From positions 48,505 through 78,500 of the forward strand of contig FLMG01003792.1 of NCBI GenBank assembly GCA_900088475.1: a DNA stretch of 29,996 nt. Reading direction: 5' to 3'. The position numbers were made by a program, and so were the translations under genes. This document shows positions 12,401 to 24,400 of the stretch, in pieces. This stretch comes from Hyphochytrium catenoides. Taxonomy: Eukaryota; Sar; Hyphochytriomycetes; Hyphochytriales; Hyphochytriaceae. Positions within the stretch are counted from its first letter, which is position 1. Every line of letters begins with the position of its first letter. Under the pieces are notes generated by a model. The model searched no databases, was not told the origin of the DNA, and saw nothing but the letters and a program-made list of their open reading frames with translations.

Positions 12401-15400
12401 GGTTGGAGGACTCATATGCGCAGCTACCGGGATAGAAGGCAGTCGCTGGGACGTTTGCCACTAAAGAGTAAATTCTGTTTGGCTGCAGGACCACTCCACT
12501 GCCACTCATAGTGTTGTTAACGTTGTACGGCCAGGAAAGAGTAGAGGGCATGATCGGATGAAATCTAGCTCCAGATACATCGCTAAGACGGGGGCTAAAG
12601 GTCTCAATATCAAAATCTAGAATACGTCCTGCATACTTGTCAAAGAGACCGACCCGAATGGGCTCGCCCCAGCCCCTCGCGCCATTGAGAGTAGCCTCTG
12701 ACGTGGCATTATCCCCACATGTCCAGAGAGGCTCCGCTATTCCAAGGCCTGTTACATTTAATGATGTGGAGAGAGTGAATTCGTAGCCGATGATGACTCT
12801 GCCAGACGCGTTTCTGGTGTCGGGATTGCAGGAGTGCAACACGACGTCTGGTAGGAGCACCGCAAGCTGCCCTGGTGGCGCAGTGTACACCCTGATAGGC
12901 GTGGAAGGATAGGAATAACGAAAGGCGTCCAGTAAGAGGTTTATGCCTGCGCTTTCAATTTCATTGCTTACCTTGAGAATAATATTGATACACTAGGTAG
13001 TAGTGGTCCTGGCGTGGTGCTTGGCGTGGACCATAGCCAGGGCGGAAGAGAATGGCCCCACTTCATGAAGTTTTCAGGAGCGATATAATCGTTGTGGGAC
13101 CATCCTGAGAAGAGGAGCGAGCCAGAATTCCACCATGAGCCCCATGAAGAATAAGATGCTCCTTGATAGCTCGAGTTCGGTCGCGATATATTCGAATACG
13201 CGCGGGCAAAAGGCAGAACTGCAGCCACTCCGTAACTTCCTCCCTCTGGTAGTAGAATAGGGGTTTCAAGGCCCCCAGCTTGCTGCATGCCATTTATGTC
13301 CGAAGACCATGGACCGATCATCATGCTCGCAATCAGGTACGGACTCGTTGGATCAGTGAGGTTGTATAGCCCTAAGTTAGTAAGCACGTTCCTGGTGTTC
13401 AATGTAGTATGGTTTCCAAGGCGACAAACTTCGTTGTAAGGCGGCAGCGCCACACCAAAGCCTTTTATGAAGACCGCCGCCGATGTCGAGAAAGTAAAGG
13501 CCGAGTATGAACCGTTCTGGGCTCTGATGTGACAGATGTCGCTGCTGCTGCGATAAAGGCTCGGCAGGAGTTCGCTAGAGTAAACTCGGGAACTGGGTTG
13601 TATTCTGCCGCAGGACAAAGACAAAGAGTCTGTGAGTGCGATCGATAGGAACTTTTACGGGTGGTTTACCAACAAACTGAAGAGATACCTTATGAGCATC
13701 ATATTCAGCAAGCCGCGTGCTGCGCTAGTGGTACAGTTTCCAGGACTGTCAGAGCAGGACATAGTAGTATGGTTGATGTTTAGGTATTCCAAGCGGTCAG
13801 GAAGTCTGTGTTCGCCTCTTATGAGATCGGAACCGTCGGAGACTCTTTGTTCAAAAGCTCTTCCGATGGTAAGGACAGGCAGCCCTCCGGAAGCATCGTC
13901 AGACAGTTCAACGGCCGCGGTTGCAAGTCTCGTTAACCTGAAGGGTAGGACTCCGACGAGGGTATACTTTTGCCCTTTTAGGAGAGTAAGAGAAGACGGG
14001 ATGGACGATGATGTCGAAGCACGAAGAACAGTTATACTACCGAAATAGGACACGCTACTACTCATGCTGGCCTGGGCCGCGGACGGATCATGTTCGTAAG
14101 CAAGATCGGTCGGGCCAACCACCGCGGACGCCAGCAAAGTTCCACCGTCGTCATAAAGACCCATTATGCTTGACCACTTGACGTTCCATAGAAGACCTTC
14201 CTTGTCATCGATGCATGGATTGCTAATAATCTCGTCTTTGGTTGGAATGTGAGTTCCCATCTCAGTAAGTGCAAAGTCAGCAGTAGGGACAAAAGAAAAC
14301 CCAGTCAATGTCTCTTCCGGAACGTAACAGGCATTAGCCATCTTTGGGCTGAAGTAGGGCCTGGCAAGTGTGTCCACGGCAACTTCAAAGCTGGAAGTGC
14401 TACAAGAATAGAAAGAGGATGTGAGTAGTGAAGTGACCCCACATCTACGTTTCGGGGTTACGTGATCATGATTGTTCCAAGCGCTCTCTAATTTGCGTAC
14501 CTGGAAAACAAGAAGTCCACCAGTGGAACCGTTCGTGACATGGAGGGATCATCGTAGTTGTATAGACTACTCGATGCTAGGACTGGAGCAGTCTGGGGTA
14601 AGGCATGCCCAGGTCCGAACCCTGATGGTGCCGCTCCGTAGAGCCTTGATACAACTATAAGTCTTTCGTTATAGTTGGAGTAGACGTAGCCCTCGACCAC
14701 ATAGGAGACAAGTGCCAAGATAGCATAGCGTCTTCCCGGAAGCAACGTTATTGGTCCATCCTCTATGACGTTGTAGACTGCTGCACCAGAGGACTGGCTT
14801 GGACTGGCAGAGCCAGAAGATCGATGAAAAACGTTCGTTGAGCCCAGGAGGCTACCGGCGGTTAGGTCATAGACGGCCACGGGTACAGCAGACTCCAAGG
14901 GTCCGGATCCTTCTCCGTAGGTGGTCCACGGACTAACTATTCCCAACGCAGTCACCGACGTCATGACTTGCGGAGAGACCTCGATGCCCGTGAAGAAGCA
15001 TGCAGCTTGTTGAAGCTGAGGGTGGAGGCCGCCTGGTCCGCTAGAGTAGGTGCTATACCAGAGGGGAGATTTTCCGCTAAGTGTTCCAGCAGCCGACCTG
15101 TCAAACCCAAAAGAGAATTGTCAGTGCAAGAGATTGCCCAACCACCTACCAAAATAACTCATAATGGAATAGATTCTACCTCGTATATAGAACAGACATA
15201 GTTGGAGCCTCGACTGGTGTTGCCCAAATGTAGCCCTGATCCCATGCTGGAAATGGGCTAGCAATGGGTCCCAAATAATCAAAGCTGGACTCCATTCCCC
15301 ACCCTCCTGACATAAACTTTGGTACATTCGTGTATGACGTGTTCATGATAACCGCATACTCCGCGCCGGCCATGAGCTGAATGGCGGGCAAGACAGCTGC

Positions 15401-18400
15401 ATACCGGAATCGGTCAATGGCAGCATTGGCGAAGTTAACCGTCACATTGGCAAGCAGAATGCCACCTTGTTGTTGAGCATAGAGTGAGACCGTGGCCTCG
15501 AAAGGCCCTATCTCGTTGGCCTCGTCCACAAGGCTGTATTTGAAGTAATCCTCCCATACTCCCAGTGCTGTGAGGAGTGTGGCGTGCTTAGGACGGAAAG
15601 AAAAGCCGGTAATGAGACCTCCCTTCCACGTCCCATTGATCGCTAGTGATTGATTTCGTAAGTCCTCGTCCATACTAACGGCGCTGTGGCCGCTTACAGA
15701 CGGGCGCAATCTGTCAAAAGAAGAGAGTTAGAACGAGCCAAAGATCAGGTAAGCTGCAAGACAACAGACCACCCACGATGCTCACCTGGCTGTCCAGATC
15801 GCTGGCAGATGTGGGTATAGGACACGGCTCCCTACACCTAAACCGCCATCCCATTGAGGGATGATACTTCCATTGCCAGAGTTCAGCGAAGAGTTGACAC
15901 CCGCAGATGAACTATTCAGACTTTCGCCTCCAAGTACTTCCGACCAGACGAAAGTCGCATCGGCCACATTTCCATATAGCGGAAGCCTGTGGGTGTGTTG
16001 GAATTGAACTACAGAGCTTCCATTAGCTAGGTGTTCGATGGTGGATTCCGGCGCGAGGCGATACGCTGAAACTGCGATATTGGGCTCAAGAAAGTCCCAG
16101 GGTTTTGCGGTGGTGAGCAACAGAGCAGGCACAGCCACTAATACAGAGTATGTCCTGCCAGGTAGTAGGACTACCGGAGTATCAAACAGTACGCGGTCAC
16201 TGTACGGCAACAATGTATCAGTTGTCAAGAGGACGGATGAGCCACTGGTCGTGTCGTAAATCCAGAGGGGAATTTCAGCGGAGGCCAACAGAGCCTGCAC
16301 TTGAGGCATAGTGGGTACTGGACCATCGGCAACGACAACATCCACCGCTTGACGCTTGAAGTCAAAGCCTGAGATTGACCAGGGCCTATCGTCCATGATA
16401 CTGAAATCGAATCCAGCCACCATCGGGGGTGATGGCAAGTAGAAGGGCCCGTATTGAGGAGTCGACGCATTACCGTCCGGTAGGGGAGGTGGCACTGTAG
16501 GAGTTGGCCTGCAGGGAGCACAGTTAACAACAAGGAAATAAAGAACCATTGTCCCTGGAATAGAGCAAGCTTTAAGAAGAGGAAGGAAGACCTACCCACT
16601 AGGTTGTAGCTTCTGATACGTGAAGGCGACAAGACCGAGACTGTCCACTGGAGGAAGGCTATTCGAATAGTAGTCGCCTGTAACTAGCCAAATACTATCT
16701 GGACTCGCATAGTATGGTCCACCTTGTTTACGCTCCCCGAAGCTGATATCCTGTTGTTGAACGCTGTATGTGGTCCTCATTGGAGTTGTCGTGGGTGGAA
16801 CTGGCAAGTTGACTACCAAGGTGTAACTCTCCTGACCGCTCAGGCGAAGTCCACGAATCTGGGTGGGCAGGCTACCGTCATAGGACAGTTGTACGACAGG
16901 GAGGTAATCAAGCACTGTAACCCGCATGCCAAGAGCGGGGAAGAAGGGATTGCTTGGTTCCACTCGAGCACGGAGTACTTCCACGCCTGTATGATCGTTA
17001 TAGATAGCGACCGTGATAGCATGTCCCCAACCATATCTCTGGGTATCGATGTGCTGCGAGCTGAAGTTTAAAAGAGACGAACAATTCCACAATGGCTCAG
17101 CAATGCCAATGCTTGTGACGACGATATCGGTCAATGGTTTGAAGTTGTAGCCCAGCAGCAAACGGTCTGTTGCGGTCTCGGTCCTGGGGCAACCATCAAC
17201 GACGAGCTCATGAATCTGGACAGAGCGGTCTCCTGAAGGTGGGATTGGGCGTCTAGGAAAAAAAATAAAGACGGGCAGCAATTCAGCAAAACGAAGGTTG
17301 GACAAGCTTCACAACGCCCATGCCCTACCTGTTAAACATTGCAAAGGCGGATGGCAATAGGGATTCGATAGGGTACGATGCTGCAAGAGTCTCATTGGCG
17401 CTGTACGCCCATAATCTCTGGGACTCGAGCTCTGTAGGAAGTAACCCTCCACTTGCCATAACTTTATTCGTGTCATGGGCGTCGTAAAAGGAGGTAGAAT
17501 AGCCCACTCCATTCCACCATGGACTTTTCCCTGGGCTCTGGACCCAAGGTAGCGCATAGTCACCCACCACACGTACAAAAGGCAGTGAACCAGCGATGGC
17601 ATACAGCTTCCCAGCTTGTAGATGCACCTTAGTTGAGAGTACTTCCAATTGTTGTTGCATGCCGATTGTCGGTGACCATGGCCCAATAGTCAGCGAGCCC
17701 AAGAGCGATAATTTGCTAGAGTTAGGGGAGGATGCATTCAGGCCGTAAACGCCAACCTGAGATGAACCCATGCCCATGTTTAGGTGGAACGTCCCATTCA
17801 GTCGACAGAGGGGCTCATCATGCGATGGCATGATGACTCCAAGAGTTGAGATCTCAACGTCCTCAATAGGGACAAATGTGAAGCCTGACAGGAAGCCATA
17901 TGGTACCGGAAGTGCGCAGATGCCTCCAGCACCTGTGTGGGGCGGGAAGATTGCGGTATCGCCAACGGGGAAAGGTTGGAACGGATGCTCAACCCTATGA
18001 CAGAATGTCGTTACTTCTTGCTGTTATTATGTTCTTCAGGCTCACCAAGAGACAACATTTTAGAGCACGAAGACAGAGTAAAGAAAACGCTAGGGTTCGG
18101 TCATACCTTGTCAGAGCCAAGTCCAGAAGTCCATCCATCCCCTCTGCAGAAGCCACACATGAGGAAGAAGCAACATCGCAACCTTCTCCCAGCCCGATGG
18201 CCGCAAGGTTGTTGAAGAGGCGGAAAGGCGGAATATTGTTCCCTGTAGAATAGGGCACAGGTTTTGGTAGATACCTTCTCTTAACCTCCACAAAGTTGGC
18301 TGGACCAACACCAAGGCTCGTCGCATTGCCAAATGCTTGAAAATGAACAGGAAGGAGTCCAACGACGGTGTATGTACTGTCTGCTCTTAGTAACTGAGCC

Positions 18401-21400
18401 GAGGAGTTGTGGAAACTGCCATATAAGGTGCTGCCTCGCTTGGTACTTCCAGGTCCGATGATGGTCGATAGAATAAGCTCCCCCTGCCAGTCATAAACTC
18501 CAATAACGCTAGACCATCTGGTTCTGTCCCGAAGTTCTTCCATAGTATCAGGGTCTGAGGTACAGTTCGTCCCATTGTTATTGTTCAAGAGATCGCTGTT
18601 CCATGACTTTGGAAGTGCGAAACCAACAGCGGACAGGTAAACATCCGAAAGAGGGACAAAGCTGAAGGCCACTACTGCTTCCTGAGGGATTGCACAAGCC
18701 TCAGTGAGCTCTAATCCATACAACGGCTGGCCCACCAGAAGTCCATCTCCGTAGGGCACCCTAAGGGATGGGATTATTTAGTACACTATTAATAGAACTG
18801 TTTTTACTAGAATAACCGTTTGCAACGACTTACTCTGTGTATAGCAGATCAACCATGGGTAGTGAGGCGGAATATGAGTATTGCCCCATCGTACCGAAGC
18901 TCCCGCCGTCTGCTACAGAAAACAACGGTGCGATGCTGGGTAGAGGATCACCTGGACTGGAGCCCCCCATGGGCGGGCCCTGTAACCACGAGTAAATATC
19001 CAGCAGCTCTGTGGTCTGACGTTGAGGCAATGAGAAAGTCCCGCCAATTCTGTAAGACACCCGGGCCACAATTCCGTAACGCCTCCCAGGGTAGATAAGA
19101 ATCGGTTCTTGCTCTAATGGGCTATACAGAACTGATGGAGAAGTATGGTCTACCCTCACTGAAGCTGTGGATCGATGGAATACGGTGGTTGAACCAAGCA
19201 AAACCGATCCCGCAGTAAGGTCATAGATCCCCACAGGGACTGCGGTCTCTAGTGGTGTCAAGCCCCACTCGAAGAAATAAGGACTTAGAACCCCAAGAGC
19301 TGTCACTTTAGTCACGACCTTGGGAAGGACCTGAAGTCCTACGAGGGAGCTGCCAGCAGGGTCAAGATAGCTTAGGCCTCCAGAATACACCCCATAGCGC
19401 ACCGGAGAATTGCCTTCAACGGTTCCTGGCGCGGGCCTTGAAAAAATAGAATATTGTCAACGAGAGCATTCGAGTTAGCAGACTAATGTAAAGGCGACTG
19501 GAACCGGCGGCAATCACGCACCTGGTAAAGAGGAAGGACACTGTCGGTGACGGAAGTTCGTTAGCTTGAATGTGGCTGTTATAAACGGTGTCCTGCGTAC
19601 TGTTAATGCCGTAGCCGTCGGCAAACTCAATGAAATCTCTCAAAGCAAAATGTGAGGAGAGCCTGGCCGAGAAAGCACCATCTGCCACTCTACGAGGCAT
19701 TCCGGGAAGTATTCTCATGACGATGCTGAACTCAATATCTGGCTCCAGCTCCAATGCGGGAAATAGAGCAGCGTAGTGGTAGCCATCTCTGACCTCGTTG
19801 ACCAGACTTACCGATGTCGAGGTCAAGAGAATTTGGGACTGGTAATCGATGAGGTTCACCTGTACCTGAGCAGGAGTAGCTCCGACCATGCATAGAGGGC
19901 AGTCTAGCTGAGAAGTTAGTAGCTCACTCCAGACCCCAAGGGCAGTTATCAGAGCTCTTCGCCTGGTGATGAACCTGAAGCCGACTTGTTGGCTTTCGGT
20001 CCAGGTGCCATTGAGCCAGGATAGTGTAGAAGCGGCTTCTTCAGGTGCAAGCACTCCTGGCTTCCCGGCAACGGATGGCCTTAAACTGTTTCAAGTAGTG
20101 GTCAACAACAAACGATAAAACGTCCATACGCATGGAAGGAAACAGAAAACTTACGCGCTGACTTGCAAAGTGGGCATATGAAATAGAGTAAAACCTTCCT
20201 CTAATGCAGCACTCTTAGTGATGGCTGGTGACAACTGCTCCCCATTCTGCGATGCGCCGCTATCGGAGCCAGTTGGCATAGTTCCATTAGCAGCATCTGA
20301 CAGGAGGGGCCACCATGGTGGAGCTATATTAGGATATCCATAGTGCTCCGCCAGCGGAAACCACTCTGCTGTGATGTTAGACCATCCACCTGTCAAAGGA
20401 TCAAACGTGGCATTACTCCGAGCGCCTAAACCTAAGCGGTAGGCGGAAACGTCCACCCCATGGCCGCCGGGATACTGACTGATTTTGCGATTGGTCAATA
20501 GAATCATGGGTAGTGAGGCTAGAAGCGTGTATGTCTTGCCAGCAGCTAATACTACCGCCCTTTCGAACCGGAGGCCATCTTGATGATCGGGTAGGATCTG
20601 ATGGGCAAGAAGCTGGTTGGAGGCAGTGTCATACAGCCAGATGTTAAGACTAGCATTGCGTAAAACGTCTCGGGAGCTGATCCCTCCCCCTCCTCCTACA
20701 CTACTATTGCTGCTGTTGACGTCCCACTCCATTATGCTGCGATTGAAATGCAGACCCCAACAGGATAAGGGGATTGTTCCGGTCACGGTGAAGTCATATC
20801 CGACTAAGTTGGGCGCTGATGTAAGGTAATAGGGGCCGGTCCACGCATTTTGTGGCGGAGGTGTTGGAACTGGAGCTTCCGTGGGGGGATAAGTGCTGTG
20901 ATACGTGAGGAGAATTTAGCCATAATTAGTATTGTTGTTGTTCAAATTCCGTCGATGATGAGAGACTTTGAAGGGCCACTTTCTTTGCTGGAGTTAGATG
21001 GACCAATGGGGCTGACAGGAGAAGAGACCTACCTATAACCTTCCAGCAACGGCACGATAAGACTATATGCCGTCCCGTACAGTGCGCTGTTACCTAAAAC
21101 TGTCGTGCCCATGTTCAAAGCAGGCTCTGAATGGTTCCAATAGGCCGGCAAGTCTCCTTCGTCAAGGTGAAGGACATTTCGAGCGTCGTTGGCCCCAAAC
21201 CTGTACGCTGTGACCACAATATTATCCTTGAACGGGACACTAACGTCTACCTCAGTTAGCACTGTGAAGGGAAGGGAAACAAGGATTGTATATAACACTC
21301 CACCCTGCAGAGTAAAGCTGACCGCATTGCGGGTTGAATATGGTGGTACCGAGCCATAGTAAACAGGATGAAAGTAGCCTGATGCCCTTGAGTAGACTGC

Positions 21401-24400
21401 AATGTATGGATATTGCCCGGCAGTCATTATCTTCTCGGTCAAAGTGGTGGTCTGTCCAGTTGTCAAGTCTCGCAGCAAGGCACCTTGGTTATAGAGAAGC
21501 CCATCCACCTTGAAGTCACTCGTGCTTGTGACATAAAAATCGTATCCGAGCAGCGATGGTTGCGAGAGCTCGAAGTATGCACCTGGCACACCGGGACCTG
21601 ACGGGAATAGCCTGATAAAGGGGAGAATGTTCAGATAGGGCTGGACAACCAGGAAAAAGCAACAAGAGCCTTACCGGTCAAATGCTACTGCCACTGAGCT
21701 TAGCAGCTGGTGAGAGTTATCCGGAATAGGTTGGCTTTCGGTGCTTTGCAGATTTGATGCCAGTCTTTCGCTATTTATTTCGAGTGGAAGAGCCATTGGC
21801 AATTCAAGAGCTTCCAACATGGTACGGTAAACGTTGAAAGACCGAGCATATCCGACTCCGTTCCACCAGATATCCTCTGAGAAGCCTTCGATGACCCTAG
21901 CGAAAGGTAAATTTCCAATTACGGCGTAGTCACCACCGGCCCGTAGGTGAACTTTCGATGCCAGTCCTTCTAACTGCTGCCCACCATAGAGAGGAGACCA
22001 GCTGCCAACTGTGACGGTGGCTATTAGGGTAAAGACTCTTGCTGGTGAGGTTGCGTTCGAGGTGACATTGTAAAGGCCAACTTGCGAAATAGTGTTCGCC
22101 ATGTTAGGGTAGTATACCCAGTTGAACCTACAAATATCCTCCTTGAAGGATGGTACGGTGATCCCCAGTGCTGACACCTCGATATCCTCAGTAGGGGAGA
22201 ACCAAAATCCAGAATAGACACCAAATTCTGCCTTCAAAGAGCAGGATGGTAGTGCCGCCGGCAAAGGCGGCGGCAACAGCAGCTGCAAAGCGGGCGACAA
22301 AGGGCTGGAAATAGGCGGTGAGATCCTAGGATGGTGCCACGGATGGTTAATAAAGGTGAAGAGGAACAAGAAAGGAATCAGTATTGACACCAGATACTTA
22401 GAAGAGAGCTCGATCATCGTTAAGCGACAAACCGTTTGGGATAATCGTCTGTTATAGAATGGTGACAAAGTTGCCTTACCTGACATATAAGACATCTAAT
22501 AATTCCTCAATAGCAAAGTCTGGTTCGCAGTCTGAAAAAGGCCCTATCGCGCAGCCATCACCAAGCGGCAAAGCTGAGAGTGATTGAGGAAGCGACGAAT
22601 AACCCCTTGTTTGTGCCTCTGCCTCCGAGTCGAAGGTAATGTATCGCCTGGTCATATGCACCAGAGGGCTGGTGTCTGAGCTTGAGTTACTCGCGTTTCT
22701 AGTGTTGTTGAGGAAGAATGGCAGGGAGCCAACAAGAGTGTACAGTTTTCCTGGTCGTAGGACTAGACCTGAAGAATTGTGCATGGCGCTGTAGACCACA
22801 TCCTGCTTTGTCTGATTGTTGATAGCAGAAGAAGAACTAAATCCTCTGGGGCTTGCGGGCCCGACTTGTGTCCAATCTATCAGCTGGCCTAGGTCGTCGT
22901 AAAGTCCTACTGTGGCAGCCCATCGGGCGCTGAACCGCATGGACTCGACATCATCTTCCTCCAACGAGCATGAGCTATCATTGCCTTCCGCAGGAGAGTG
23001 GCTACTTGCCATCCAATCGGGAAGTACAAAGCCAACAGCGGAGATGTACATATCAACTTGCGCCACAAAGCTGAAAGCCGCTAGCGTTCCTTTGGCAAGC
23101 CCACATGATTGGGCAGACGAGTTCCGGCTCCCGAATAACGGTTGGCCAAAGATAGCGTTGGCCTCGTCTGGCCTGGGGTAAGCATGGAGTTAGTCAGGTG
23201 TTAGAGCAAGCTCACAAACCCGCGCACCTAGTGTAAAGGAAGTCGACCATGGGCAAGGACTCTGAATAGGTGTACTCAAATCCGGCTCCTGTCGTGTCGA
23301 AGTTCTGACCGACCGGATACAGACTGGCAAATGGAGGAAGGGTATCTCCATTGCTTTGCGTCCCTGGGAGGCTTATACTTCCTTTGAGACGAGAGAAGAC
23401 AACAATTGGACCCTTCTGATGAATCGCGGTGGTCCCAGGTATGCTGTACGACATAAAAGCCACAATGCCATAGTACCGCCCAGGAAACAGAGTTATGGGT
23501 CCATTCTCTAGGGCATCATAGACAACCCCTGGCGAGGTGACACCTGAACTAAAGGAGGCTGCCGAAGGATGAAAGACCTTGGCAGACGCAAGCAAGATGC
23601 CACCAGCGCTAAGGTCATAGATGCCAACGGGAATGGCAGACTCAGGAGGCGACAGTTCGCTGCCCCACAGGTTCCACGGGCTGAGAAAACCCACAGCTGA
23701 TATCATGGTCTGAATTCTTGGGGTGATCTGCCAGCCCATGAGGGAGCTTCCTTCTGGATTGATGGACAGCGTGTTGCCGCCAAAGGAAGGAGTGTAAAGC
23801 AGGGGTGACTCTCCTTGTAGCCCACCGGTGGGTCGTCTATCACAAAGTATTCCGACCAGTGGCAAATACATATGAGATATGAATAACATCAGGTGGATTG
23901 CGGTTAGCACTTGCTACAAGTGGCTTTTCTTAAGTAGTACCTTACCGTGTGTAGAGGAAGGAAACTGCAGGATAGACTTCGTTCCCTTCGAAATTAGGGT
24001 CGACCTTGGGCTCAGTTTCCCATAGGGCTGAGAGGTTATGACTGAGTGATGACCCCTCAAGGCATTGGCCCATGATGAACTGCCTGCCAAGAAGGTCGGA
24101 GGTAGTGGTGGAGCTATTCAGCATAAACCTTGGCATTCCAGCAGCGCTGGTCAACACAATGCCGTACTCCGTACTGGCCTTGAGCTCCACGGGAGGGAAA
24201 ACGGCAGCGTAGTAATAGCTAGCTATGATGTCATCCCCAAAACTCACGTCGGCAGCTGCAAGGATAAGGTTTGACTCGCGACTTATCAGCTCTACTCTGA
24301 CGCCTGGAGGACCGACAGTGTCGTTGCCTTCAGTGGGCGCGAAGGGTGGTAGCTGATCCCAAGACAAGAGCTGATTCCAGACTCCCAAAGCAGTCAACAA

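Larger units (their letters stand above)
8516..12891 (-). repeat. Super-unit 4 of six-exon tandem repeat (G-B-C-D-E-F)
   Basis: G4 then B4 to F4. It is closest to super-unit 3: D3 and D4 have equal length and both carry 'NERL', and F3 and F4 both carry 'KGFG'. The distance to the partial unit 5 is about 4,450 bp. Confidence 0.85.
12972..17252 (-). repeat. Super-unit 3 of six-exon tandem repeat (G-B-C-D-E-F)
   Basis: G3 then B3 to F3. The A slot is replaced by subtype G. The distance to super-unit 4 is about 4,361 bp. Confidence 0.85.
17329..21611 (-). repeat. Super-unit 2 of six-exon tandem repeat (A-B-C-D-E-F)
   Basis: A2 to F2. It shares with super-unit 1 the A-type first module and the B-type tail 'LFH(V/M)P'. 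The distance to super-unit 3 is about 4,359 bp. Confidence 0.85.

Noticed and set aside
16724-17071. 115-codon frame on the plus strand
   Set aside because: It lies antisense to module G3 within its exon and shows no domain or composition signal. The same applies to plus-strand frames at 17900-18253, 13632-14048, 6331-6645 and 5854-6132.
22326-22479. Coding extension of exon 9 with a hydrophobic 'YLVSILIPFLFLFTFI' segment
   Set aside because: The frame is open through this stretch, but it is 154 nt (not a multiple of three), bounded by AG|GTAAGG and CCTAG|G. Including it would break the frame with exon 8. A membrane segment here is therefore not real.
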